From positions 124,001-188,000 of the forward strand of contig NZ_JAMHFY010000004.1 in assembly GCF_023897015.1 (NCBI RefSeq): DNA of 64,000 bases. Reading direction: 5' to 3'. Each line of letters begins with the position of its first letter. The first letter of the stretch is position 1. The notes beneath the pieces are model-generated. The model was not told the DNA's origin and did not search any database. It saw nothing but the letters and a program-made list of their open reading frames with translations. The translations under genes were made by a program, and so were the position numbers. Source of the DNA: Desulfosporosinus nitroreducens (GTDB lineage Bacteria > Bacillota > Desulfitobacteriia > Desulfitobacteriales > Desulfitobacteriaceae). Of this stretch, positions 33,062 to 42,896 are shown piece after piece.

Positions 33062-33730
33062 TCATAACGCTCCTTTACGCTTAAACACACAATAAACGGT
33101 TCTAAAAAGTACGGCTATATCAAACGTCATCCCCTGCTTTTCTAGATAGCTTAATTCCACATCCACTCGTTCAGGATATTTTAAATCGCTCCGACCGGAA
33201 ACCTGCCAAACTCCTGTTATTCCTGGCTTCATATTTAAAAAGAGAAATCTCTTACTGCCATATTCATTCAACTCAGCTTGAACAATTGGACGCGGGCCCA
33301 CCAAAGACATATTTCCAATTAACACGTTCCAAAATTGTGGTAGTTCATCCAAGCTAGTTTTTCTTAAGAAAAACCCAATCTTCGTAATCCGTGGATCTTG
33401 TCCCTCAGGCAACTTATAGTTATTCGAAACATATTTGTTATAAATTACCGGGTTACCCCTTAGAACTTCTTCAGCATCCCTTCGCATCGAACGAAATTTA
33501 TATATGTGGAACGTTTCGCCGCCGAGTCCCAGTCTATCTTGAGAAAAAAATATCGGACGACCATCAGTAACGTAAATGATGAAAGATACAACAACAATAA
33601 TTGGAGAAAATAAAATAAGACCGACTAACGCCCCTATAATATCAATCATTCGTTTCCAGCCAGGAAATTTTCTCTCTTCAAATTGGACTTGTGCTTCTTT
33701 TTGCAAAACCTCTGAAGCACGCATATTCAT
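33062..33730 (-). CDS. Initiating undecaprenyl-phosphate sugar transferase
   Basis: The 222-residue membrane enzyme is of the WcaJ/RfbP/PglC family (PF02397). One membrane hairpin (residues 29-53) is followed by FHIYKFRSMRRDA, DPRITKIGFFLRKTSLDELP and QFWNVLIGNMSLVGPRP, then PGITGVWQVSGRS. These include the catalytic Asp-Glu and phosphate-binding Arg residues. It attaches the first sugar phosphate to undecaprenyl phosphate. ATG 33730 is used; a GTG three codons upstream is possible. It lacks the long N-terminal domain of the decayed homologue at 34269 and may have replaced it. Confidence 0.88.
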   Translation of the reverse strand: MNMRASEVLQKEAQVQFEERKFPGWKRMIDIIGALVGLILFSPIIVVVSFIIYVTDGRPIFFSQDRLGLGGETFHIYKFRSMRRDAEEVLRGNPVIYNKYVSNNYKLPEGQDPRITKIGFFLRKTSLDELPQFWNVLIGNMSLVGPRPIVQAELNEYGSKRFLFLNMKPGITGVWQVSGRSDLKYPERVDVELSYLEKQGMTFDIAVLFRTVYCVFKRKGAL

Positions 33731-34268
33731 AATTAACACCCACTCCTCTTCTTTCAATGACTAGGCGATCTTTGCCGAATCTAACGGCGACTCTGCCTAC
33801 TTCTCTATCTAAACAAAAACCATAATCACATTACGGTGTTATGTCACCTTGTTGATGTAAAAAGGACAATCAAAAATTAGAATTCCTTAACAATTACCAA
33901 CTCTATTTCTTAACTCTCCAAATCATATCGTAAATCATTATAAATAACCTAAATCAGGCGAAACCCGCACCAACAGAGGATTCCAGGTCTAATCTCTTTT
34001 CAATCTCCAGCACTTTGTCTAGATGCAAAATTACCAAGCCCAGTGCTACCAAGGCTTCTAGCGTCATAGAGATACTCTCTCTTTTCGCATCTCCACCGGC
34101 CAAAACACTATATATAGTATTAATTATGATAAAAAGCAGAAAAATAAACTATATGTAGTGTTTCTTTGCAATTTCCAGCACTCATATCCCCTTGTATACA
34201 TAAATAACTAAGGGAGTTCATCAATACTAGTTTTTCGTATGAATCTTCCCACGGTTGTCACTATTGGA
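33731..34268. other. Intergenic region between two sugar transferase genes
   Basis: No clear gene. A minus-strand frame at about 33957-34145 reads IYSVLAGGDAKRESISMTLE, then ALVALGLVILHLDKVLEIEK and ends GAGFA; it has no good start or ribosome binding site and matches nothing I know, but the residue pattern looks protein-like. The rest is leader for the downstream operon. Confidence 0.4.
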
Positions 34269-34865
34269 TCATTTGAGAATCTTAAAGACAGGTCCACTCA
34301 TTTCATTTAAATCAGCAAGTCGTTCCTTCAGTTCCTCAGCATTGAAAACCATGGAACGAAACTTGTACATTTCAAACGGTCACCGCAACAGTTTTCCCCA
34401 TGATATCTAGAATTTCAATCGATTCCTGAATACCCTTTTCAGTAATTAGCGCTGTTACAACCGTTAGATCAACAATATTCATACGAATGATGGATTCGAG
34501 ATTCGAATAGTCCCCTAAGTAAGGAATTGTAAGCCCATTTTTAGTTGGGGCTATAGCAAATTTGGATTGTAGAGATTAATTAGTATCATGCTCACTGCAA
34601 GTGAGAAAAAATGCGCTTTTAGCATTTGTCTGAGTTCACGCCATGCAGACATGAAACGGCGAGATTGATAAACTTTATAGACATTACTTCCAACGATCCA
34701 CGTCAGAAGGTAGATCAAAAATATTACCAAGTACTCTGACCATGTTTCACCAGTTATTACATGCTTAATCTGATATAATTTCAAAGCAAATGAGAAGCCT
34801 ATTGATATCAGAACAATGTCAACTAGTTCTGATATGTTTTCAACGATCCCACGCTCCCTTAACAT
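34269..34865 (-). pseudogene. Decayed initiating sugar transferase (EPS polyprenyl type)
   Basis: Three successive pieces in order show a former WcaJ/CpsE-type enzyme: membrane helices (ISELVDIVLISIGFSFALKL, still in one frame of 104 codons), a CoA-binding-like middle (GLTIPYLGDYSNLESIIRMN, IVDLTVVTAL, ILDIMGKTVAV), and the start of the catalytic domain (FEMYKFRSMVFNAEELKERL, ADLNEMSGPVFKIL). Stops and shifts separate them, and the sequence ends before the catalytic core. The shorter intact enzyme at 33062 now probably starts synthesis. Confidence 0.8.
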
Positions 34866-35471
34866 TGTCCCACTTCCCTTTTCCTTCTTCCCCGCGAAAT
34901 ATACTGATTTTTAACTCTGATACTAATTCTGAATATTCATTCACTCTTAGCCATAATTAGTAGCCTTCGCTAAGCCCACCACCTGAAAATAAGATCAATC
35001 TCATTGACAAATCCTCTCTTGTTCTCAGTTAAGATATAGCAAATTCAAGGATAAACTTAACAACACCCTTAAGTTCGGCACCCCAGGACTAAAGTCCTAA
35101 CATCCTAGGCCTACCACCCTAAGAAAGGACTACTTGTTTCCCAATTCGTTGTTAATATGGAAATTCCTGCAGACAAAATGCCAATTATTCCTACAATATT
35201 ACAGTAATTCTATGTATTTCTGGGAAATAAATGTCGGTAACTTGCATTAGCCATCTTATTACTCCTTTTATCGTCTAACATATTCTAAAATCTACCTTTC
35301 TTTCTTTTTCAACTTGTTCGTAAAGAATTTACTTGAGTTTAATTGATAGGTTGCAAAGTAATTTTACAGAACATGGGTAACATTTCTTCGTTCTTATGTT
35401 ACAATAATGTAAATTACCTAATATTTATCAAATTTACCATAGTAATTTTTTACAACAGAAGAGGTAGAACT
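34866..35471. other. Divergent control region, no gene
   Basis: This lies between the decayed minus-strand transferase and the plus-strand regulator. It holds a hairpin AGGACTAAAGTCCT (35086-35099) within a GC-richer segment 35070-35130 that could be a structured RNA. The remainder is AT-rich. I could not match it to a c-di-GMP riboswitch. Confidence 0.4.
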
Positions 35472-36173
35472 ATGCCTGATCTTAATGTTTTAATCGTTGA
35501 CGATGACCCAAGTGTCTTAATCCTGTTGGAATCAGCTCTGAACAAAAACGGCTATCAAGTTTATAAGGCAGAATCCGGTGAGGATGCGCTAAGGATTTTA
35601 GAATCCTTGGACATCGATTTGGTAATCTTGGACGTTATCTTACCGGGCATAGATGGCCTGACAACTCTTAAGGAAATACGGCATCATCCTAGCAATAGAA
35701 TGGTTCCTGTGCTTATGCTGACAAGCCGGGACAGCGAGATAGATAATGTCATTGGTCTGGAATTAGGGGCGGATGATTATATCTCTAAACCGATTCGCTA
35801 TCATGAGCTTATTGCACGCATAAAAGCCGTCCTGCGCAGAACTGACCAGAGTGCAGCCACCTCTTCCTCCAAGATTTCATTTCGGAGTCTGGAGATGGAC
35901 CTTGCTACTCGCAGTGTTACGCTGAACGGCCAAGAGCTACAACTTTCCTTCAAAGAATTTGAGCTCTTATGTCTTTTGGCTAAAAAGCCAGGCAGAGTGT
36001 TTACTCGCAGTGAGATTTTGGATGCTATCTGGTCTGAAGATGTCTTCTGGGAAACTCGCACAGTGGATGTCCATATTCGCAGAATTCGTAAAAAGATAGA
36101 GATAGCCGGGCTAAGTTCTTGTCTGATTGAGACTGTTAGAAATGTGGGGTATCGGCTTCCAAGCTCTTTTTAA
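35472..36173 (+). CDS. OmpR/PhoB-type response regulator
   Basis: The 233-residue protein has an N-terminal receiver domain (VLIVDDDPSV, phosphorylated Asp in LVILDVILPGIDG near residue 53, Thr/Ser switch in VLMLTSRD, Lys in YISKPIR) and a C-terminal winged helix (ELSFKEFELLCLLAKKPGRV; TVDVHIRRIRKKIE). ATG 35472 follows GAGGT. It converges with the giant hybrid kinase gene; their ends overlap by 38 bp. The kinase may phosphorylate it, and the natural target is the polysaccharide operon, but neither is shown by sequence. Confidence 0.88.
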   Translation: MPDLNVLIVDDDPSVLILLESALNKNGYQVYKAESGEDALRILESLDIDLVILDVILPGIDGLTTLKEIRHHPSNRMVPVLMLTSRDSEIDNVIGLELGADDYISKPIRYHELIARIKAVLRRTDQSAATSSSKISFRSLEMDLATRSVTLNGQELQLSFKEFELLCLLAKKPGRVFTRSEILDAIWSEDVFWETRTVDVHIRRIRKKIEIAGLSSCLIETVRNVGYRLPSSF

Positions 36174-39100
36174 GCGTCTGAAGTTCCCCTATTAAGGCAG
36201 GGATTTGTTGCTTGAGTTTATTGTACTGTTCTTGTAACTCTTGCCAATTTCGAGCCTGAGCCTCCCGTTCCAGTTTCTTAGCCAGCTCAAAAACCTTCAT
36301 TGTGTAAAGACAGGATAAAGCGCTCGCCAATCTATGAGCGCTTTTTTCTAATTGGTCAGCATGGCAAGCCTCCAGATCCGTCTGAATGTCTTCCAGCAAA
36401 GATTGATAGTTTATTAGAAATTCCTCGATAATAGACAGCATGACCGTTTTGCCAAATAGCTCTGCTTCCTGGTGGAAAACTTCGTAATCAATAAGCTCAT
36501 CACCCTGCTCTCCTCTGGGTTTGAGTTTTTCCCCTCTAAGATGCTCTTGGTCTACTTCCCTTGAATGACGAATCTTCTGCAAGATGTTTAGTAAATAGTC
36601 CTCCCGAATTGGTTTGGCTAGATAATAATCAATCCCCTGGGCGAGAAGCTTTTCACGGTCTCCGAGAATAGCCGAAGCAGTGAGGGCAACGATGGGGATA
36701 TGCTTACCGGTATTTTCTTCCAGGTTGCGAATAATCCGAGTTGTCTCTATGCCACCCATTACGGGCATATTCTTATCCAGCATAATACAGTCATAGTCCT
36801 TAAGTTTCAGGGCTTGTATTAGTTCAAGGCCATTATTGACAACGGTTACTTCACAGTTGTGATAGGCTAGGACGTACTTGATATACGTCTGATTGGCCAG
36901 ATTGTCTTCTGCGGCAATAATTTTTAAACGCTTTAAGTCGTCTTTCTTTTGATAATCGAACTTCAAGCTATCCTCTGTAACAGCGATCTCCTGCTGAGTT
37001 GCCCTCCCCAAGGGTAAGAGACAACGAAACTTGCTGCCTTGCCCTTCTTTGCTCTGGACTTCAATGTGCCCGTCCATCAATTCCACCAATCTTTTGACGA
37101 TAGTCAGACCAAGCCCGGTACCGCCGTATTTTTTGGTGATACTGCTATCCCCCTGGGAGAAGCTTTCAAAAATGCTTAGAAGCTTTTCGGATGATATGCC
37201 AATTCCGGTATCCTCTATGATAAATTCAACCTCTACCAGCATTTCATTGACGGTAAGACAACAAGCGCTAAAATTCACCTTCCCTTGATGGGTAAATTTT
37301 AGGGCATTGTTTAAGAGATTATTGAGAATCTGACTTATCCTTAAAGGATCTCCGCTTAGATATTCCGGAATCTCTGAACAAATGCTCGATATTAAGGATA
37401 TCCCCTTGCCTCCAGCCTGTGGCTCATAGTTTTCTAAGATTTGCTTAAGTAAGTCTTTTAAGCTAAAGGCCCTCTCCTCAATCACTAACCGATTGGATTC
37501 TATTCTGGAAATGTCCAGGATATCGTTGATAATTCCTAAGAGGGATTCTGCTGAGGATTGAATCATCCTTACATAATCGTCATTGTAGCGATGATTTTTT
37601 TTCAGGAGGCTGGTCATTCCCATAATCCCTTGAAGAGGGGTCCTGATCTCATGGCTTACATTGGCGACGAAGCGGGTTTTATTTTCATTGGCTTCTGCCA
37701 GCTTGTGATTGCTCTCGTTGAGGGCAATATTTTTTTCGGTCAATTCCTTGGTATGGTCTTCTAGAATACTTTCCAGGTTCTTATATTGTCTGGCGTTTTC
37801 TATAGAGACTGCTATCTGAGAAGACAATAACTGTAATAGCTGCAAGCGCTGCTTTGTAAAAATACCCGGTGCCAGGTTGTTTTCCAGGTAAAACAAGCCT
37901 ATTACCTTATTCTTAATAATCACAGGCAGACAGAGGATGGATTTATCCTTCTGCGGGCCATCTAAAGTGACGGTTTCTCCCGTTCTAACCACATAGCTAA
38001 TCAACTTGATGGGCAGGTCAAAACTTGCTTGGTTCAGACCGATGGACTGCAACAGTCTGACAGAGTTATCCTCGGCATTCCCCTCCGCTTCGACGGTTAA
38101 TCTATTTTCATGATTCATGATTAAGACTACGGTTTGAGCGCCCGAGTTTTGGAGCATGATTTTTATCAGCAACTTGAGCAGGTCCTCAAGGACTATTTCA
38201 CTGGAAATCGCTTGCCCGATCTTAATAATTGTGGACAAATCTATATCGGGTATGCCCTTGGGCAAGGGTGGATAAGGCGCATTCTGAAGCAATTTGGGAT
38301 AACGCTTCTGCAGATCATCCACTTTAGCCTGAGCTCCCCACTCTAGATAGCAATCAAGGGCTTGCTGCAGATAGAATTTAGCCGAGACATCTCTCCCTCG
38401 AGAGAGATAAAACTCAGCCGCTAATTCATTAGCCAGGGCTTCCTCTTGGATAAATTGGTGAGTTCCGCCATACTTAATAGCCAAATCGTAGTATGTAGCT
38501 GCTTTAAAGTCCTCTCTGTCCAGTCTGGCCTTTTCAGCTTTGAGGAGATACAGCTTGTTGAAGATATTTTCCGGGGCTGACCGAGATAATTTTTCCAAGG
38601 CTTTTATATTACGCTTAATCTTTTTCCTGCTTAGATATCGTTTAGAGAAACTTTGTCTCTCATAGTTGGCGGCAATCACTAATGATCCGTAAAAATGAAC
38701 CAAGGGCAGGCAGAAGGTTCCTAGGACACCGTCCAGATATTCTTCGACAAAGGGCAGGTTTTCTAAGGCTCGTATTGGTTGATGGAAATAGAAAGCCTGA
38801 ATCAGGCGGTGAAAATAGATGTTGAAGACAATCGTCCGATCATTAGACCTTGTATAAACCGGCAGCAGGATTTCTTCATCAAAATAATCCCCCACTAAGG
38901 CACAGGGGTCCGGGGTTCTTCCGGCAAAATTCAAGGCAGTCTGGCGATAGAGTTGACTGAGGCGGAGGGAGGTTTCATGCCCTGTTTTGTGCATGGCATT
39001 CTGATGTTCCTGCATTTCATCCTCGATGACAGCAAGTTGCCGTCCGGAAAAATATGAATAGACAAAGTATTGCATGATAGAGTGACCGGCAGAAAGCAAG

Positions 39101-41889
39101 TCTCCCGCAGCAAAACCGCTCAAGTAGGTTTTAGGGAAATCCTCTAATGTCGCTCTGAGAGGATCTTTGCTATGTCTAATTACCATGTTAAACATCATGC
39201 GGATCTTGCTGTCAAACCGTTTGACACCCAGTCTGTCCTGCAACTCGAGGGCTAATTGTCCGAATTCATACCCTTTATCTGCTTTTTTCAAGAGCATGTT
39301 GATAATGTATCCATAACCGGAATAGGCCACGATGGTTTCTTCTGTAATCCCATGTCTAAGGGAAATCTGCAAAGCTTTGAGGACGATTAAGATAATGGTG
39401 TTGTAAGAAGCAGAGTAGCTGCCGATCCCTGTGCTGTTGAGGATGCGCATAATGGTCATGTACTTTTCATCAGTCATCTTGGGGAGATTTAGTAAGTCTT
39501 CCCTTTGCTTGCCTCGCAATGCCCAGCCAGTTTTCAGATATTCGAGGATGACATGCCCTAAATGGGGCTTTTTAGGAAAGCGAACTCCTAATAGTCCCAG
39601 AATATTTTCTGCAGTTGCCATAGCTTTTTCCAATTGGTTTTCCGCAGTATAGGTGGCAATCATGATTTCTGAAATTCTCGCCATATCCAGGCTGTCTTGA
39701 CAGTGAACCATGGTCTCTGCTGCTACTTCTTCCATGCGTTCGAACTGTGTACAAACATAGGCCATTTCTGCAAGTTCAATATGTAACTCCAACATAAGCG
39801 GGTACTGAGTAATCCAAGCTTCTTCAGGGCATAATCGTTTGCCCAAGCTGAAATAGTCCAGAGCACGTTCATAGGCTGAGGATGCTTTAGCCTTTTTGCC
39901 GGCTCTTAGATTCAGATTGGCTGCTAAGTATCGTTCAGTTGGATCGTCGATCAAGTTTAGGGCGATGTTCAAATGATCAACAAGTTCGAAGAGGCGGTTT
40001 TCTTGTTCTTGTTTTGTTAGCTTGGCATAAAATAGCTTGCCGATTTTATAGTGAATGATTGCTTTTGTCTCTTCCTCCAGGAGTGAATAGGCGGCCTGCT
40101 GGACCCGGTCGTGCAAAAAAAAGTATTTCGTACCGTTTTCTAGGATAAGGCCCGACTCGACAGCCTCTCCCAGTGTTCTCTCGATTGCGCTCAGGGGCTT
40201 TTCCATCACGATCTCTAAGGTATAGGCGTCAAAGTTATTCCCGATACAGGCGGCCAGTTTCAGGATTTCAACGGTTGGCAAAGGCAGTTTGCTGATCTTT
40301 GCCAGCATCAAGTCGACGACATTTTCCGTGACCTTACAGCTCAAGATGGCCGGAAGATCCCAACCCCAAGCAGATTGCAGGGCTTCCTGATTCAGGAGCC
40401 CTTCTTCTTTGAGCATGTATAAAAACTGAATCAGGAAAAAGGGATTTCCTTTCGTTTTTTCCTGACAGACTTGAGCCAGGGGCAGGGATTCCTCCCAGGT
40501 CCGTTTCAAGGTGGTAGAGATCATTTCGTTGACATGACTTAGCTCCAGTGGCTTGATGTCTAGGACTTGGACGTTTAGGCCTGGGTCTTTAAGACGATAG
40601 AACAGTAACTGAACAGGGTGGGTCGAATCTATCTCATTATCCCGGTAAGCTCCAATGATCATCAAAAACCCAGACTGCTCCAAGACGAGCTGTTCGATCA
40701 GACGTAGGCTGAATAAATCTGCCCATTGCAGGTCGTCCAGAAATAGCACGAGGGGTTTCTCAGGGAGAGCGAAGAGTTGGATAAACTTCAGAAAAACGGA
40801 ATTGAACCTATTTTGGGCCTCAGTGGGGGCTAGGTTATCCACCGGTGGCTGAGGTCCAATAATCATGCCTACTTCAGGGATCAGATCCACGATCAGTTGA
40901 GCATTGGGCGAAAGTGCACTGAGGATCTGTTCTTTCCAGTGACTGACTACTGCCTGGTTTTCTGAAAGTATTTCCTTTAGAATAGCTTGGCAAGCCTGGA
41001 TAAAGGCTAGGTAGGGGAGGTTGCTTTTGTACTGGTCGAATTTCCCTCCTGAAAAGATCCCGCCATTTTCCCGCACATATTCCAAGAATTTGTTGACCAC
41101 AGACGTCTTTCCCACACCCGAATAGCCCGAAACGAAGATGAGTTCCTGACTGCCGTCCTTGACCCGTCGATAAACCTGCTTAAGGGTCTCCAGCTCAGTA
41201 TCCCGCCCATACAGTTTGTTCGGTATTGATAGGCCTCTCAGCTTGTCGAATTGGGCGATTTTGAAGGGTTCGATCTGATGGACCCGGTTTTTGACGTTGA
41301 GAAGTTCGAGACATTTCTCCAGATCCCGTTGCAGAGCGTCGGCAGTTTGGTAGCGATCTTCCGGTTTTTTATGCATAAGTTTATGGGTGATGTCGGACAA
41401 GACCGAGGGAATCCTGGGATTTAACTGGCTTAAGGGCAAGACTTCTCTGGCCAAATGGGCGTAAATCAGTTCCAGGGGATCATCGGCATTAAAGGGAGGT
41501 TGCCCGCAGAGCATATGATAGAAAAGTATGCCCAGGGAATAGAGATCCGTCCTGGGATCGACCTGACGATTGATTCTGCCGGTCTGTTCTGGGGATAAGT
41601 AACGTAAGTCAGCAGGAGGGCAAGAGACCTCCGGACTGAAGTCTTTCAGTTTAACATGGCATCTGTCGAAACTGACCATAATACTGCTGGGACGGATGTT
41701 CTTATAAATGATCTTCTGCCCGTGGAGAAGAGCTAACGCTTCAGAGATCTTGAGGCCGATCTTTAGAATACTCTGGATGTCCAGCGGTTTCCTTCTCAGC
41801 AAGTCTTCCAGCTCGAGGAAATATATCCCTGACAGATCCTTTACGATGTGCGCTGGAATTGTTTCAAGGTCTACCACAACGTTGTCCAA
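36136..41889 (-). CDS. Giant hybrid sensor kinase with pseudokinase and AAA domains
   Basis: The 1,917-residue protein has an N-terminal Ser/Thr-kinase-like domain (1-215), an AAA/NACHT-like ATPase (Walker A GYSGVGKTS, Walker B PLVLFLDDLQWAD), a long helical TPR-like middle (500-1190), a GAF domain (about 1210-1370), HisKA (FVANVSHEIRTPLQGIMG), HATPase (DTGIGIS; GGTGLGLTIVKRL), a receiver (CIMLDKNMPVMGG) and an HPt-like end (SAHRLASALS). The kinase-like domain has no glycine loop, YKNIRPSSI for HRDLKPxN and DFS for DFG, so it is probably a binding module. TTG 41889 follows GGTGG. No membrane helix is seen, so it senses inside the cell. Its position in the locus suggests control of polysaccharide synthesis. 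Confidence 0.85.
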   Translation of the reverse strand: MDNVVVDLETIPAHIVKDLSGIYFLELEDLLRRKPLDIQSILKIGLKISEALALLHGQKIIYKNIRPSSIMVSFDRCHVKLKDFSPEVSCPPADLRYLSPEQTGRINRQVDPRTDLYSLGILFYHMLCGQPPFNADDPLELIYAHLAREVLPLSQLNPRIPSVLSDITHKLMHKKPEDRYQTADALQRDLEKCLELLNVKNRVHQIEPFKIAQFDKLRGLSIPNKLYGRDTELETLKQVYRRVKDGSQELIFVSGYSGVGKTSVVNKFLEYVRENGGIFSGGKFDQYKSNLPYLAFIQACQAILKEILSENQAVVSHWKEQILSALSPNAQLIVDLIPEVGMIIGPQPPVDNLAPTEAQNRFNSVFLKFIQLFALPEKPLVLFLDDLQWADLFSLRLIEQLVLEQSGFLMIIGAYRDNEIDSTHPVQLLFYRLKDPGLNVQVLDIKPLELSHVNEMISTTLKRTWEESLPLAQVCQEKTKGNPFFLIQFLYMLKEEGLLNQEALQSAWGWDLPAILSCKVTENVVDLMLAKISKLPLPTVEILKLAACIGNNFDAYTLEIVMEKPLSAIERTLGEAVESGLILENGTKYFFLHDRVQQAAYSLLEEETKAIIHYKIGKLFYAKLTKQEQENRLFELVDHLNIALNLIDDPTERYLAANLNLRAGKKAKASSAYERALDYFSLGKRLCPEEAWITQYPLMLELHIELAEMAYVCTQFERMEEVAAETMVHCQDSLDMARISEIMIATYTAENQLEKAMATAENILGLLGVRFPKKPHLGHVILEYLKTGWALRGKQREDLLNLPKMTDEKYMTIMRILNSTGIGSYSASYNTIILIVLKALQISLRHGITEETIVAYSGYGYIINMLLKKADKGYEFGQLALELQDRLGVKRFDSKIRMMFNMVIRHSKDPLRATLEDFPKTYLSGFAAGDLLSAGHSIMQYFVYSYFSGRQLAVIEDEMQEHQNAMHKTGHETSLRLSQLYRQTALNFAGRTPDPCALVGDYFDEEILLPVYTRSNDRTIVFNIYFHRLIQAFYFHQPIRALENLPFVEEYLDGVLGTFCLPLVHFYGSLVIAANYERQSFSKRYLSRKKIKRNIKALEKLSRSAPENIFNKLYLLKAEKARLDREDFKAATYYDLAIKYGGTHQFIQEEALANELAAEFYLSRGRDVSAKFYLQQALDCYLEWGAQAKVDDLQKRYPKLLQNAPYPPLPKGIPDIDLSTIIKIGQAISSEIVLEDLLKLLIKIMLQNSGAQTVVLIMNHENRLTVEAEGNAEDNSVRLLQSIGLNQASFDLPIKLISYVVRTGETVTLDGPQKDKSILCLPVIIKNKVIGLFYLENNLAPGIFTKQRLQLLQLLSSQIAVSIENARQYKNLESILEDHTKELTEKNIALNESNHKLAEANENKTRFVANVSHEIRTPLQGIMGMTSLLKKNHRYNDDYVRMIQSSAESLLGIINDILDISRIESNRLVIEERAFSLKDLLKQILENYEPQAGGKGISLISSICSEIPEYLSGDPLRISQILNNLLNNALKFTHQGKVNFSACCLTVNEMLVEVEFIIEDTGIGISSEKLLSIFESFSQGDSSITKKYGGTGLGLTIVKRLVELMDGHIEVQSKEGQGSKFRCLLPLGRATQQEIAVTEDSLKFDYQKKDDLKRLKIIAAEDNLANQTYIKYVLAYHNCEVTVVNNGLELIQALKLKDYDCIMLDKNMPVMGGIETTRIIRNLEENTGKHIPIVALTASAILGDREKLLAQGIDYYLAKPIREDYLLNILQKIRHSREVDQEHLRGEKLKPRGEQGDELIDYEVFHQEAELFGKTVMLSIIEEFLINYQSLLEDIQTDLEACHADQLEKSAHRLASALSCLYTMKVFELAKKLEREAQARNWQELQEQYNKLKQQIPALIGELQTLKKSLEADTPHF

Positions 41890-42167
41890 GGGGTTCCACC
41901 ACCTTACTTAGCGTCTGACGCGTACTTTACAAATGAGCATAGCTAACTTCATAGTCACCCTATTAATAAAAGACGAATTTCATTTTGCCTTTTTCTGCTT
42001 GGTTTAATCAGAAAGATCCTGTCTTGACAAATTCTACCTGAGTCTGTCCTTTTCCTGCCCCATTGACGAGCTAAACGTCAAAAGCACGAGAAATCCGATC
42101 CTAGGAATTCCTCGTGCATTAAAAGAAGCAGCTCCTTCAATTTCAATTGATGGATGCTGCTTTGATT

Positions 42168-42881
42168 TTAGCGATGTTTATGACCTTTATGTTTCTTCTT
42201 ATTATCGTCAGTTCCGTGATAATAGTAGTAGTAATAGTAGTCGCTGGTGTTCATGTCCGCTTTATTGAGAACTGCCCCGAGGATCTTAGCTCCAACTTTG
42301 TCTAACTGCTCCTTAGCAAGCTGGGCATACTCTTTGTTTACTTCACCTGAGGCCAAGACTAAGATAACTCCGTCGACTTCCTGGGCAAGAATGGCGGCAT
42401 CTGTCACCGCAATGATCGGAGGGGTATCGATAAGGACCACATCAAATTGCTCACTGACTTCCTCGATTAAACGCTTCATCCGTTGAGATCCGACGAGCTC
42501 AGCCGGATTGGGGGGAATGGGACCTCCTGTAAGGACCTTGACCCCAGGTATTTCGGTTTCTTTGATGAAATTGTGACTATCTTCTTGATTCTGAGCCAAA
42601 AAACTTGAAAGTCCCTCAAAATTACCTAGTTGAAACATTTTATGCTGAGTTGGATTACGCAAATCCGCATCGATAACCAGGACAGACTTGCCGGATTGAG
42701 CTATACTCACAGCCAGGTTGGCAGCCGTGGTCGATTTTCCTTCTCGCGGGCCTGAACTTGTGACCATAATTTTTTTGGTCTTAGAATCCACACTTGTAAA
42801 CTGCACATTCGTCCGGAGCGTCCTGTAAGCCTCAGAGATAGGTGATTTCGTTTCTTCGTGCGTAATTAGTGAAAATGCCAA
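42168..42881 (-). CDS. CpsD/CapB-type tyrosine kinase
   Basis: The 237-residue BY-kinase has Walker A GPREGKST (about residues 44-51), A' box VLVIDADLRNP and Walker B FDVVLIDTPP. It ends in seven consecutive tyrosines in a His/Lys-rich tail, the sites of trans-autophosphorylation. It works with the Wzz-type membrane protein encoded 15 bp upstream to set polymer length and export. As in other Firmicutes, adaptor and kinase are separate proteins. It is probably the second gene of the locus. Confidence 0.92.
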   Translation of the reverse strand: MAFSLITHEETKSPISEAYRTLRTNVQFTSVDSKTKKIMVTSSGPREGKSTTAANLAVSIAQSGKSVLVIDADLRNPTQHKMFQLGNFEGLSSFLAQNQEDSHNFIKETEIPGVKVLTGGPIPPNPAELVGSQRMKRLIEEVSEQFDVVLIDTPPIIAVTDAAILAQEVDGVILVLASGEVNKEYAQLAKEQLDKVGAKILGAVLNKADMNTSDYYYYYYYHGTDDNKKKHKGHKHR

Positions 42882-42896
42882 GTGAACCTTCTCCTC

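Noticed and set aside
35070-35130. Possible c-di-GMP riboswitch upstream of the regulator
   Set aside because: A hairpin AGGACTAAAGTCCT is present, but the conserved core sequences of the known classes could not be found.
36136-41889. Active Ser/Thr kinase at the N-terminus of the giant sensor
   Set aside because: The glycine loop, catalytic HRD Asp and DFG Gly are absent, so an active kinase is unlikely.
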